Positions 24,424 through 29,159 of a DNA stretch of 31,450 bases are shown here, piece by piece; position 1 is the first letter of the stretch, and each line of letters begins with the position of its first letter. The stretch spans positions 1 to 31,450 of IMG/VR virus record IMGVR_UViG_3300008050_000179. One strand, given 5' to 3'. The notes beneath the pieces are model-generated. The model ran no database searches. It was not told where the DNA came from and saw nothing but the letters and a program-made list of their open reading frames with translations. The translations under genes were made by a program, and so were the position numbers. The stretch comes from a virus.

Positions 24424-24814
24424 CTACCGCTATCGGTAGAAGTCGTCTTCGCTATCGGTAGAAAACGCAAAATGGGCCAACGCTGGACCCTGGGTTATCG
24501 AGAGTTTTCTACCGCTACGAGAGTTTTCTACCGATAGGATTTCTATCGGTAGAACGATTATGCCCCTTGCCCCCTGGGCTATGGCCCAAAAGGCCTTTCT
24601 ACCGCACTTTGTTATGTTTTGTGCTCGTAGAAAAAAAAACACACAGGTGTGTGTGGGGTGTGTGTGAAAGAGTTTGGTTATTATTTATTGATGTCTTATT
24701 TTATCGGTAGAAACGGTAGAAAACAACTATAATAGAGTTAGAAAGTAGAATAATCGTTCTACCGTTTTTCTACCGTTCTACCGCTACTATCAAAAAGAGC
24801 ATTCCTAACGGTAG
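24424..24814. repeat. Array of 13 CTACCG/CGGTAG sites, candidate origin iterons
   Basis: The hexamer CTACCG (or its complement CGGTAG) starts at 24424, 24434, 24456, 24509, 24528, 24547, 24599, 24705, 24714, 24759, 24770, 24778 and 24809. Most are extended to TTCTACCG or CGGTAGAA, often with an added AT. Both orientations occur, and several form back-to-back pairs. The segment from about 24600 to 24760 is markedly richer in A and T than its surroundings. The pattern fits iterons of a replication origin or a multi-site operator, next to an initiator-type helicase and a small HTH protein. Confidence 0.8.
24526..24554. repeat. Perfect 12-bp inverted repeat inside the CTACCG array
   Basis: TTCTACCGATAG at 24526-24537 is followed after five bases by its exact complement CTATCGGTAGAA at 24543-24554. 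It could be a two-sided protein site or a cruciform/hairpin. A shorter CTACCG-CTAT-CGGTAG pair lies at 24424-24439. Confidence 0.85.
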
Positions 24815-24838
24815 AAAAAACTACCCCAAAGCAAAGGG

Positions 24839-24867
24839 TTGACCGTGGGTGACCCATATGCTAAACT
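24839..24867 (+). promoter_or_regulatory. Candidate rightward promoter
   Basis: TTGACC (24839-24844) and TAAACT (24862-24867) are separated by 17 bases. It lies immediately right of the CTACCG array. The first rightward gene begins about 750 bases further on, so the transcript would have a long leader crossing the direct repeats and palindromes; other promoters nearer the gene are possible. Confidence 0.4.
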
Positions 24868-25030
24868 ATGTTTCCTAGCCTGACTATCTGTGACCTGTTC
24901 TGACCAGGGAGGAGTTTTGGAAATTCGATTTTTGGTTAGGGGTCTGGAGGGACTCTACCTCCCTTCGGTCGGCATGTGGGCCCTTGGGGGGGGTGGTTCC
25001 TGCGTGGGCGTGCGCGTGACAGGGGGGGTC

Positions 25031-25253
25031 TTGCCATGTCAATACCGGACCTGAAGTGTCACATGAGGGTTTTAGTGACCTGAACAAGTGTTCACGGGGC
25101 TGGCCATTCCTGGGTACTGTACGGGTGTTCACTATTCACTAATGAATGAACGCTCATTCATTATGTGGTGAGGTTGGCATGTCAATAGTGGACATCATGT
25201 ACCACTTGAGGTCTTGGCATGTCAATACCGGACATCATGCACCGCTTGAACCC
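25031..25253. repeat. Three direct repeats of about 38 bp with an inverted core
   Basis: Copies begin at 25031, 25174 and 25214 (the last two 40 bases apart). Each starts TTG[GC]CATGTCAATA, continues [CG]..GGAC and ends near a CACTTGAGG-like box. In the second and third copies ATGTC-N7-GACAT is a perfect five-base inverted repeat; the first has GACCT. They look like binding sites for a dimeric regulator or an initiator. Confidence 0.8.
25140..25163. promoter_or_regulatory. Palindromic operator-like site 1 (TGAATGA type)
   Basis: Ten-base arms TAATGAATGA and TCATTCATTA surround the four-base centre ACGC. The inner 18 bases differ at one position from the second palindrome at 25341. The spacing and sequence style resemble operators of TetR-type repressors. 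The upstream TGAACA..TGTTCA pair at 25081-25094 is a separate shorter dyad. Confidence 0.75.
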
Positions 25254-25340
25254 CGGCTCGGTACATCTGAACCTTCATTCATTTTTGAAGGAACTTAAAA
25301 CTCGGGCTGTTATGGTTGACACTCCCTTGACAAACGTGGA

Positions 25341-25360
25341 CTGAATGAACGTTCATTCAG
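25341..25360. promoter_or_regulatory. Palindromic operator-like site 2, perfect 20-bp palindrome
   Basis: CTGAATGAACGTTCATTCAG is a perfect palindrome. It lies eight bases after the second of two TTGACA hexamers (25316-25321 and 25327-25332), so a bound protein could block a promoter there, although no good -10 box is visible. Confidence 0.8.
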
Positions 25361-25376
25361 CGAGCGTGTCCACCTT

Positions 25377-25466
25377 TGTCCAGGCTAGTCCCGAACTGTC
25401 CAGGTTATAACTAGTCTTTCACGGACTAGCCGATATAGGGGGGTCGGGATTGTCCAGGTTGTAACT
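25377..25466. repeat. TGTCCAGG repeat cluster with inverted repeat
   Basis: TGTCCAGG begins at 25377, 25397 and 25451. The last two extend to TGTCCAGGTTATAACT and TGTCCAGGTTGTAACT. Between them, CTAGTC at 25411 and GACTAG at 25424 form a dyad, and GGCTAGTCC at 25383 pairs exactly with GGACTAGCC at 25423. It is a likely regulatory site just before the first early gene. Confidence 0.75.
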
Positions 25467-25622
25467 GCATTTGTTGGGCATGATATCGTGTGGGGGAACC
25501 CGGGAGACAGAGACAGAGACGGAGACGGAGCGAGTGTCGCGCACGCAAGTGCGGGGCCCCGGCCCTATCGCAAAATCCTCACGAGGTTCGGCGCAATTCA
25601 GCGCACACTAGGAGAGAAAATC

Positions 25623-26171
25623 ATGACTACAGCCATCGCAGAACACCAGCGTGCACTGCGCACCCAGTTGGAAACAGCGCGTGCACTTCTCAAGTCCACG
25701 CTGCCATGTGAAGACGTGGCTCTGCCCGTCTACCTGGGTTTTGACCGCGACAACGTCATGCAGCAATGTCGACGCCAGCGTCGCCAGCTCGATTCCGACC
25801 TCCGCTCGGAAGTCGTACAGCTGACACCCGAAGATGTGGCGAGCGCCATGCGCGAGGTTCTATTAAACGGGGACTGGGGCACAATCCGTCCTGCGACCCG
25901 GGACCGGGAAGACGGGCTGTTCATTGGCGTTGACGTGCAAGCCTTCATGGAAGTTGCCGAACGTCGACACAATGACCCCGCAACCCTATCGCGAGTCCAA
26001 CGGGCTGCCAAGCGTATGGCCATCCAGCTGGATAAAGCCCTGGGGACCCGGAACTCGCGCATCATGCGCGAGGAACTGGCAGACGTGTTGCACGCTGCAG
26101 GGCTTGGCACAGCGGGGCTTGACGTGGCCAACTCTTTCGAGTCCGATGAATGGGCAGACTATCGTGACTGA
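25623..26171 (+). CDS. First rightward early gene, unrecognised, 182 residues
   Basis: A longer frame opens at 25488, but its extra residues come from the GAGACA-repeat leader and look random. ATG 25623 has AGGAG eight bases ahead and gives a normal-looking protein. It is mostly helical, with many Arg, Glu, Asp and Leu residues. A helical N-terminus (EHQRALRTQLETARALLKST) is followed by a two-cysteine stretch separated by about 20 residues, and a mid-region that reads TPEDVASAMREVLLNGDWG. The C-terminal half contains RVQRAAKRMAIQLDKAL, a long amphipathic helix, and ends acidic. No catalytic or membrane motif is seen. As the first gene after the control region it may be an early host-takeover or regulatory protein. 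I do not recognise the family. Confidence 0.8.
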   Translation: MTTAIAEHQRALRTQLETARALLKSTLPCEDVALPVYLGFDRDNVMQQCRRQRRQLDSDLRSEVVQLTPEDVASAMREVLLNGDWGTIRPATRDREDGLFIGVDVQAFMEVAERRHNDPATLSRVQRAAKRMAIQLDKALGTRNSRIMREELADVLHAAGLGTAGLDVANSFESDEWADYRD

Positions 26172-26172
26172 T

Positions 26173-26262
26173 ATGTTCCTAGTGTTCGCGAACATCACCG
26201 CCGTGTTCGCATTGTGGCTCGTTGGGATGGCAACCGTGCTTATCCCGCTGCTAACCTACTAG
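26173..26262 (+). CDS. Tiny membrane ORF, 29 residues
   Basis: ATG lies one base beyond the stop of the preceding gene. The 29 residues are almost entirely one hydrophobic segment (FANITAVFALWLVGMATVLI) without charges, which fits a single membrane helix. There is no clear ribosome site, so expression would need coupling to the upstream gene. The strong hairpin follows 17 bases later. A similarly placed tiny ORF occurs at 26989. It may be a toxin-like or membrane-modifying micro-protein, or simply chance. Confidence 0.4.
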   Translation: MFLVFANITAVFALWLVGMATVLIPLLTY

Positions 26263-26279
26263 AATCAGCAGCGGATATC

Positions 26280-26337
26280 GCTCCCGGGGCTCTCCCCGGG
26301 AGCACACTTGTGCCTCGAATTTGAGGCGTGCTTTTTT
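26280..26337 (+). terminator. Double hairpin terminator after the first early gene
   Basis: GCTCCCGGGG and CCCCGGGAGC make a 10-bp stem with loop CTCT (26280-26303). A second stem, GCCTC/GAGGC (26312-26327) flanked by AGCAC/GTGCT, ends in six Ts at 26332-26337, a standard intrinsic terminator form for the rightward strand. Confidence 0.75.
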
Positions 26338-26379
26338 GCTTTTTATTTTATCGTGCGCCCTGCTCCCAGGAAAATTCAA

Positions 26380-26393
26380 CCGTGGGAAATGAG
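26380..26393 (+). repeat. CCGTGGGAAATGAG leader repeat, copy 1
   Basis: The exact 14-base sequence recurs at 27183-27196, each time 60-80 bases ahead of a start codon and after a terminator hairpin. It is part of the conserved early-gene leader and may be a promoter element or an RNA processing site. Confidence 0.65.
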
Positions 26394-26420
26394 CAGAGCA
26401 CAGAGAATTTGTTTTATTGC

Positions 26421-26433
26421 GCTCGTTTTGAGC
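26421..26433 (+). promoter_or_regulatory. Leader mini-hairpin GCTC-N5-GAGC, copy 1
   Basis: GCTCGTTTTGAGC lies just before ACAACAACAG and the GAGAGGAAACC ribosome site of the 92-residue gene. The same four-base stem recurs before three other early genes. Confidence 0.65.
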
Positions 26434-26454
26434 AACAACAACAGAGAGGAAACC

Positions 26455-26733
26455 ATGGGATACCGTAACATTGAAGCACAAAAAGTGTGCTTTATGGCCG
26501 AGGTACGTGAGAGCATCCGTACGCGTGGGTACAATCGACGCATGAAAATTGAACGAGCACTGTTAGCGTTCGGTAACTCGGTCGACTGGGACCGGGAGCA
26601 GGTCATCGAGTTCTGTTTGGCTGGTGTCAGTGGCTGGCTCGGTCGTGAGGTATTCGAGACAAGCTTCGATGATGGCAGCATGAAGTACATGGCCGAGTGG
26701 TACGACGAGGCCGGTCGTTTGGAAGGCGTGTAG
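26455..26733 (+). CDS. Small early protein, 92 residues
   Basis: A frame open from 26308 exists, but ATG 26455 is chosen because GAGAGGAAACC lies directly ahead, after the conserved ACAACAACA leader, and the upstream part falls over the terminator. The protein is a helical/charged small protein. Residues 1-35 are basic (AEVRESIRTRGYNRRMKIE). The middle has FGNSVDWDREQVIEFCLAGV. It ends SMKYMAEWYDEAGRLEGV. No known domain, membrane segment or metal site is visible. It is one of a string of short genes separated by hairpins and similar leaders, typical of early-region phage cassettes that interfere with the host. Function unknown. Confidence 0.75.
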   Translation: MGYRNIEAQKVCFMAEVRESIRTRGYNRRMKIERALLAFGNSVDWDREQVIEFCLAGVSGWLGREVFETSFDDGSMKYMAEWYDEAGRLEGV

Positions 26734-26755
26734 CACAACAACAACAGGAGAAACC

Positions 26756-26995
26756 ATGTACTACCCTCGCGCAGAGGACCTCGTACTGAAGTACGGGCTA
26801 GAACTATTGGAACTAATCGACGTATCCATGACGGGGGAGGTACGTATCCCCGCTATCGAGAAACTGGTGCTGGCCAAATGGGCTAGCCAAGTAGGGATGT
26901 CTATGGTCGGCGCACAACTCGCGCACCGCGCGCGGGTCGATGCAAACCAGACCAAGGAAGAGGCCGAGAAATTGGCCGAGAAGTTGGGATGGTAG
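26756..26995 (+). CDS. Small early protein, 79 residues
   Basis: ATG at 26756 follows AGGAGAAACC, again behind ACAACAACA, with 22 bases after the previous stop, so the two genes share a transcript. The protein is helical: AEDLVLKYGLELLELIDVSM, then AIEKLVLAKWASQVGMSMVG, and a charged C-terminus (NQTKEEAEKLAEKLGW). No signal sequence, cysteines or motif is visible. The last seven bases overlap the ATG of a tiny membrane ORF. Function unknown; it may be a host-directed early product. Confidence 0.7.
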   Translation: MYYPRAEDLVLKYGLELLELIDVSMTGEVRIPAIEKLVLAKWASQVGMSMVGAQLAHRARVDANQTKEEAEKLAEKLGW

Positions 26996-27084
26996 TCCTA
27001 CTCGGAGAGATCGCCGATGCTTCGCCCTACATCCTACTGGGCGCAGCTATCCTCGCATCCTGGCTACGCATAGCTGGGATGTAG
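26989..27084 (+). CDS. Tiny membrane ORF overlapping the previous gene, 31 residues
   Basis: ATG at 26989 lies seven bases inside the end of the 79-residue gene, suggesting coupling. The peptide has a short N-terminal part with an acidic residue, then ASPYILLGAAILASWL, one probable membrane helix, and a short Arg-containing C-terminus. It stops seven bases before the 10-bp TACG-loop hairpin. It is the second such micro-ORF in this arm, which makes chance less likely. Not proven to be expressed. Confidence 0.4.
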   Translation: MVVLLGEIADASPYILLGAAILASWLRIAGM

Positions 27085-27090
27085 GAAACC

Positions 27091-27149
27091 AGCGCAGCCC
27101 TACGGGGCTGCGCTCCCTGATGCGGACCTTTTGTCCGTCCGTTTTTTTT
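27091..27149 (+). terminator. Terminator with TACG-loop stem and T run
   Basis: AGCGCAGCCC and GGGCTGCGCT form a 10-bp perfect stem closed by TACG (27091-27114), a very stable UNCG-type loop in RNA. A second stem, CGGAC/GTCCG (27123-27137), is followed by eight Ts at 27142-27149. Confidence 0.8.
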
Positions 27150-27151
27150 GC

Positions 27152-27163
27152 AGCTCGTGAGCT
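27152..27163 (+). promoter_or_regulatory. Leader mini-hairpin AGCTC-N2-GAGCT, copy 2
   Basis: AGCTCGTGAGCT has the same GCTC/GAGC stem as the other leaders, with a two-base loop, followed downstream by CCGTGGGAAATGAG and TTCAACCACAGG before the 77-residue gene. Confidence 0.55.
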
Positions 27164-27182
27164 ACCCACGGATACTTTTCCA

Positions 27183-27196
27183 CCGTGGGAAATGAG
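27183..27196 (+). repeat. CCGTGGGAAATGAG leader repeat, copy 2
   Basis: Identical to the copy at 26380, again between a terminator and the next early gene; it begins a short TTCC/GGAA-like dyad here. Confidence 0.65.
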
Positions 27197-27260
27197 ACAC
27201 GATTTTGTTTGGGAGACCTGCCCTCCCTACTTCAACCACAGGCAGGAAAGGAGAGAAACT

Positions 27261-27494
27261 ATGACCATCAAACTAGGGACCCAGTATGACGAGCAGGACG
27301 TGCTATCCCGTCTCGGCAATTTACTCCTTCGCACCGATAGCGGCGTGAAAACCACACTCCAGAAGGAATTGTGGCGATTGGACCAGGGGAGGAAACACAC
27401 CGTGTGGTTCCGTCGCTACAACGACGGTAGTATCGAGGTGTGGATTGATGTCCTCATCAACGGTCGGTGGTGGATGGATAACTTCACCGGGTAG
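27261..27494 (+). CDS. Small early protein, 77 residues
   Basis: ATG at 27261 follows AAAGGAGAGAAACT; a longer frame from 26940 crosses the terminator and is rejected. The peptide starts with a charged segment, then LLLRTDSGVKTTLQKELWRL, then a beta-looking region with TVWFRRYNDGSIEVWIDVLI and a Trp-rich end (NGRWWMDNFTG). No known motif is visible. It ends 16 bases before the CCCCACCC terminator stem. Function unknown, early-region cassette. Confidence 0.75.
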   Translation: MTIKLGTQYDEQDVLSRLGNLLLRTDSGVKTTLQKELWRLDQGRKHTVWFRRYNDGSIEVWIDVLINGRWWMDNFTG

Positions 27495-27510
27495 GCCCAC
27501 CCCTCGTGTA

Positions 27511-27538
27511 CCCCACCCCTTTTGGGTGGGGGCTTTAT
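27511..27538 (+). terminator. CCCCACCC/GGGTGGGG hairpin
   Basis: An eight-base stem (27511-27518 and 27524-27531) with loop CTTTT is followed by GCTTTATTG, a weak T tract. It separates the 77- and 93-residue genes. Confidence 0.7.
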
Positions 27539-27557
27539 TGCATTCTGTTTTTTGTGC

Positions 27558-27570
27558 GCTCATGTAGAGC
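27558..27570 (+). promoter_or_regulatory. Leader mini-hairpin GCTCATGTAGAGC, copy 3
   Basis: The 13-base element is identical to that at 27934. It is followed in both places by CA[TA][AT]TCAACCACAACAGGA..GAGA and the start codon. The loop contains ATG followed directly by TAG, a minimal start-stop. Confidence 0.7.
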
Positions 27571-27595
27571 ATATCAACCACAACAGGAGAGAAAC

Positions 27596-27877
27596 ATGGT
27601 ACCGAAATTCCACCTAGACCCGGACCTCATGGTCGTCCCAGAAGAGGGGGCCTGTCCCCTGGACAGCCCCCAGAAGGGAGACAACGTGTCTCCCATGACC
27701 ATGACGCGAGCCTGCCGACAAGACCCGAAAGAAGAGGTCTCCATGTGGCTGTTCCCCCGACGGGGGGAGCTGAAACCACTACGCCGTCGCTGGGAGCGAC
27801 GAGCGAGACGCGAGTTGGACCGCCTAGGGGAGCACGATACCCCCCTCCCCAGACGGGGGTTGACAGAGAGAGACTAG
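27596..27877 (+). CDS. Early ORF with unusually many hairpins, 93 residues
   Basis: ATG at 27596 follows AGGAGAGAAAC, and the conserved leader is present. The peptide has an acidic first half (DPDLMVVPEEGACPLD), then a strongly basic region with ELKPLRRRWERRARRELDRL. The nucleotide sequence is odd. It holds a 5+6 bp hairpin at 27646-27671, an 8-bp one at 27676-27694, AGACC/GGTCT at 27721-27740, a TCCCCC/GGGGGA stem at 27753-27768 and ACCCCC/GGGGGT at 27839-27860. It may encode a small basic protein, or its main product may be a folded RNA. I cannot decide between these. Function unknown. Confidence 0.6.
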   Translation: MVPKFHLDPDLMVVPEEGACPLDSPQKGDNVSPMTMTRACRQDPKEEVSMWLFPRRGELKPLRRRWERRARRELDRLGEHDTPLPRRGLTERD

Positions 27878-27899
27878 CTCCTCTCCCTCTAGTGCAATG

Positions 27900-27923
27900 A
27901 ACCCCCCTCCTTTGAGGGGGGTT
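27900..27923 (+). terminator. AACCCCCCTC/GAGGGGGGTT hairpin
   Basis: A 10-bp perfect stem with loop CTTT is followed by GTTCTATCG. It lies 22 bases after the 93-residue ORF and just before the next leader mini-hairpin. Confidence 0.7.
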
Positions 27924-27933
27924 GTTCTATCGC

Positions 27934-27946
27934 GCTCATGTAGAGC
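27934..27946 (+). promoter_or_regulatory. Leader mini-hairpin GCTCATGTAGAGC, copy 4
   Basis: Identical to copy 3, followed by ATTTCAACCACAACAGGAAAGGAGAG and the ATG of the 110-residue gene in shortened form. Confidence 0.7.
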
Positions 27947-27977
27947 ATTTCAACCACAACAGGAAAGGAGAGTAACC

Positions 27978-28310
27978 ATGGGACCACGAGGTATTCCGAA
28001 TCTTAGAAAGAAAATTCACCGTTGGTTATGGCTGGACAATGAGAAGGCCGGAATAGAGTGGTGCAACCCATTCACGACGGACGAGGCGCGCGACATGTTG
28101 GACCGCATGTCGGACGCGCAGTTCCACGCCGAGGTCCGGCGTGTGAAGTCCACGATGTGGACTCCAGCCATGGAGGAGGAACTGCGCCTCCTCACAGAGG
28201 AGCTGGGCCTCCATTCCACCATGGAACCTGTATTCATACAGGACAAACGGTGGGAAGACCCCCACACGGGGGCCGTGGTCTCCACAGGGTTCAAGACGTT
28301 TCCCCTGTAG
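27978..28310 (+). CDS. Small early protein, 110 residues
   Basis: ATG at 27978 follows AAAGGAGAGTAACC. A basic N-terminus (RKKIHRWLWL) is followed by a helical middle (DEARDMLDRMSDAQFHAEVR, RRVKSTMWT and PAMEEELRLLTEELG). A shorter beta-like C-terminus reads FIQDKRWEDPHTGAVV and ends GFKTFPL. The Met/Glu-rich amphipathic helices could mediate a protein contact. No known family is recognised. The gene stands alone between two hairpins and its own leader. Function unknown, likely an early accessory product. Confidence 0.75.
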   Translation: MGPRGIPNLRKKIHRWLWLDNEKAGIEWCNPFTTDEARDMLDRMSDAQFHAEVRRVKSTMWTPAMEEELRLLTEELGLHSTMEPVFIQDKRWEDPHTGAVVSTGFKTFPL

Positions 28311-28326
28311 AGAGAAGTGAGACGCT

Positions 28327-28351
28327 CCCCCCTCCTTTGAGGGGGGCTTTA
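28327..28351 (+). terminator. CCCCCCTC/GAGGGGGG hairpin
   Basis: An eight-base stem with loop CTTT is followed by CTTTATTG. It is nearly the same as the hairpin at 27900, including the loop. Confidence 0.7.
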
Positions 28352-28437
28352 TTGCCTTCTGTTTTCCCTCTCCCCTTGGCCTACCACGAGGGACGAGGGT
28401 GAGAGTTCAACCACCGGTAGGAAAAAGGAGAGAGAGA

Positions 28438-28734
28438 ATGGATGTTGTAGAGGAATACTCGGTGCTATCCTGCACTGATTGTGTGATGCTCGTTGCCAAC
28501 GGCGACGTGCCAGAAGACGACGAGGGTATCGTCGAGAGAATCGAAGCGCACTGGCCCGGTGTGGCCGAGCCGTCAACCTGCAACTCGTTTGGTGCGGTCC
28601 ACGGTTCCCTTCGCTGGGAACTGTACTCGGGGGACATCGGAGAGAGTGGATTCTACAAGCGACCCTGCGAATGCTGCGGCTCCCGACTTGGCGGTGAGCG
28701 GTATCGCCTAACCGCTCTGCTGGTGAGGAGGTGA
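28438..28734 (+). CDS. Conserved phage zinc-binding-like protein, 98 residues
   Basis: ATG at 28438 follows AAGGAGAGAGAGA. The protein carries two cysteine pairs, CTDC (residues 12-15) and PCECCGSRLGGERYRLTALL near the C-terminus, around a middle with the acidic DVPEDDEGIVERIEAHWPG. CxxC, then ANGD, then CxxCgs-L-Ga-R is a widespread pattern in small phage proteins, notably from actinobacteriophages, of unknown function. A zinc-bound fold is likely. The gene ends in a ribosome site (GAGGAGG) that serves the next gene, so the two are coupled. Confidence 0.7.
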   Translation: MDVVEEYSVLSCTDCVMLVANGDVPEDDEGIVERIEAHWPGVAEPSTCNSFGAVHGSLRWELYSGDIGESGFYKRPCECCGSRLGGERYRLTALLVRR

Positions 28735-28738
28735 CCTC

Positions 28739-29029
28739 GTGAGTAGAAACTACCCCGACCAACTCACATGGCAGCTATACCCTACGGCAATCCCACTAGG
28801 CACGTACACCCTGGGCGACCGTACCTACGACCTGGGGTGGGTACCACCCATGCCCATGCCACTACGGAGAGCACCAGGATTGATCTCGCCTGCATTCCCC
28901 TTTGTAGTGTGGGGACCGGGTGTCCTGGACTACGAGGTAGGGTGGAACATGGGACCCTATGGGTCCATCCACTTCGCCGCCCTGTTGGGGGAGATTGCAC
29001 GGAGGCTTGAGGCCCTCCTGGAGGACTAG
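28739..29029 (+). CDS. Small early protein with GTG start, 96 residues
   Basis: GTG at 28739 has AGGAGG seven bases ahead, at the end of the preceding gene, and the spacing to that gene is four bases. The sequence is rich in Pro, Tyr, Gly and Trp (TWQLYPTAIPLGTYTLG, then YDLGWVPPMPMPLRRAP). It has a hydrophobic middle and a short amphipathic helix at the end (LLGEIARRLEALLED). It has no recognised domain. Its product is probably translated in step with the cysteine-rich protein, suggesting a functional pair. Confidence 0.7.
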   Translation: MSRNYPDQLTWQLYPTAIPLGTYTLGDRTYDLGWVPPMPMPLRRAPGLISPAFPFVVWGPGVLDYEVGWNMGPYGSIHFAALLGEIARRLEALLED

Positions 29030-29045
29030 CCTCCCGTAAGAAGTG

Positions 29046-29080
29046 AGCCCCCTCCCCTCTGGGAGGGGGGCTGTTCTATT
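29046..29080 (+). terminator. AGCCCCCTCCC/GGGAGGGGGGCT hairpin
   Basis: An 11-bp stem with one extra G in the right arm and loop CTCT is followed by GTTCTATT, resembling the sequel of the neighbouring terminators. Confidence 0.7.
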
Positions 29081-29159
29081 GCAATTTGTTTCTCCGCTGG
29101 CGATGCCGCCTAGCCAGTGGGGTTCTTTACCTTGGCGGTACACACAACAGGAGAGAGAG

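Larger units (their letters stand above)
24257..25622. other. Divergent intergenic control region, probable origin and switch
   Basis: No convincing gene is present over 1.37 kb. It separates the leftward replication/late operon from the rightward early genes. It contains at least four repeat families (listed separately), two candidate promoters facing opposite ways, an A/T-richer segment at about 24600-24760, a CACACA-GG-TGTGTG tract at about 24640, and GAGACA/GAGACG hexamer repeats just before the first rightward gene. Short ORFs here show no ribosome sites or protein-like composition. Confidence 0.75.

Noticed and set aside
24630-24660. CA/GT run as a functional hairpin
   Set aside because: A simple low-complexity run can form CACACA/TGTGTG pairing by chance; no other support.
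24884-25132. Minus-strand 82-residue ORF in the control region
   Set aside because: It has no ribosome site, random composition rich in Pro, His and Thr, and runs across repeat elements.
25174-25253. Possible CRISPR array
   Set aside because: Only two adjacent units at 40-base period, repeats longer than any spacer, and no cas gene.
25488-25622. N-terminal extension of the first early gene
   Set aside because: It encodes an Asp/Arg/Gly run from GAGACA/GAGACG hexamers with no ribosome site; ATG 25623 has one.
26940-27260. Long upstream extension of the 77-residue early gene
   Set aside because: It would run through a strong terminator and overlaps the previous gene in another frame.
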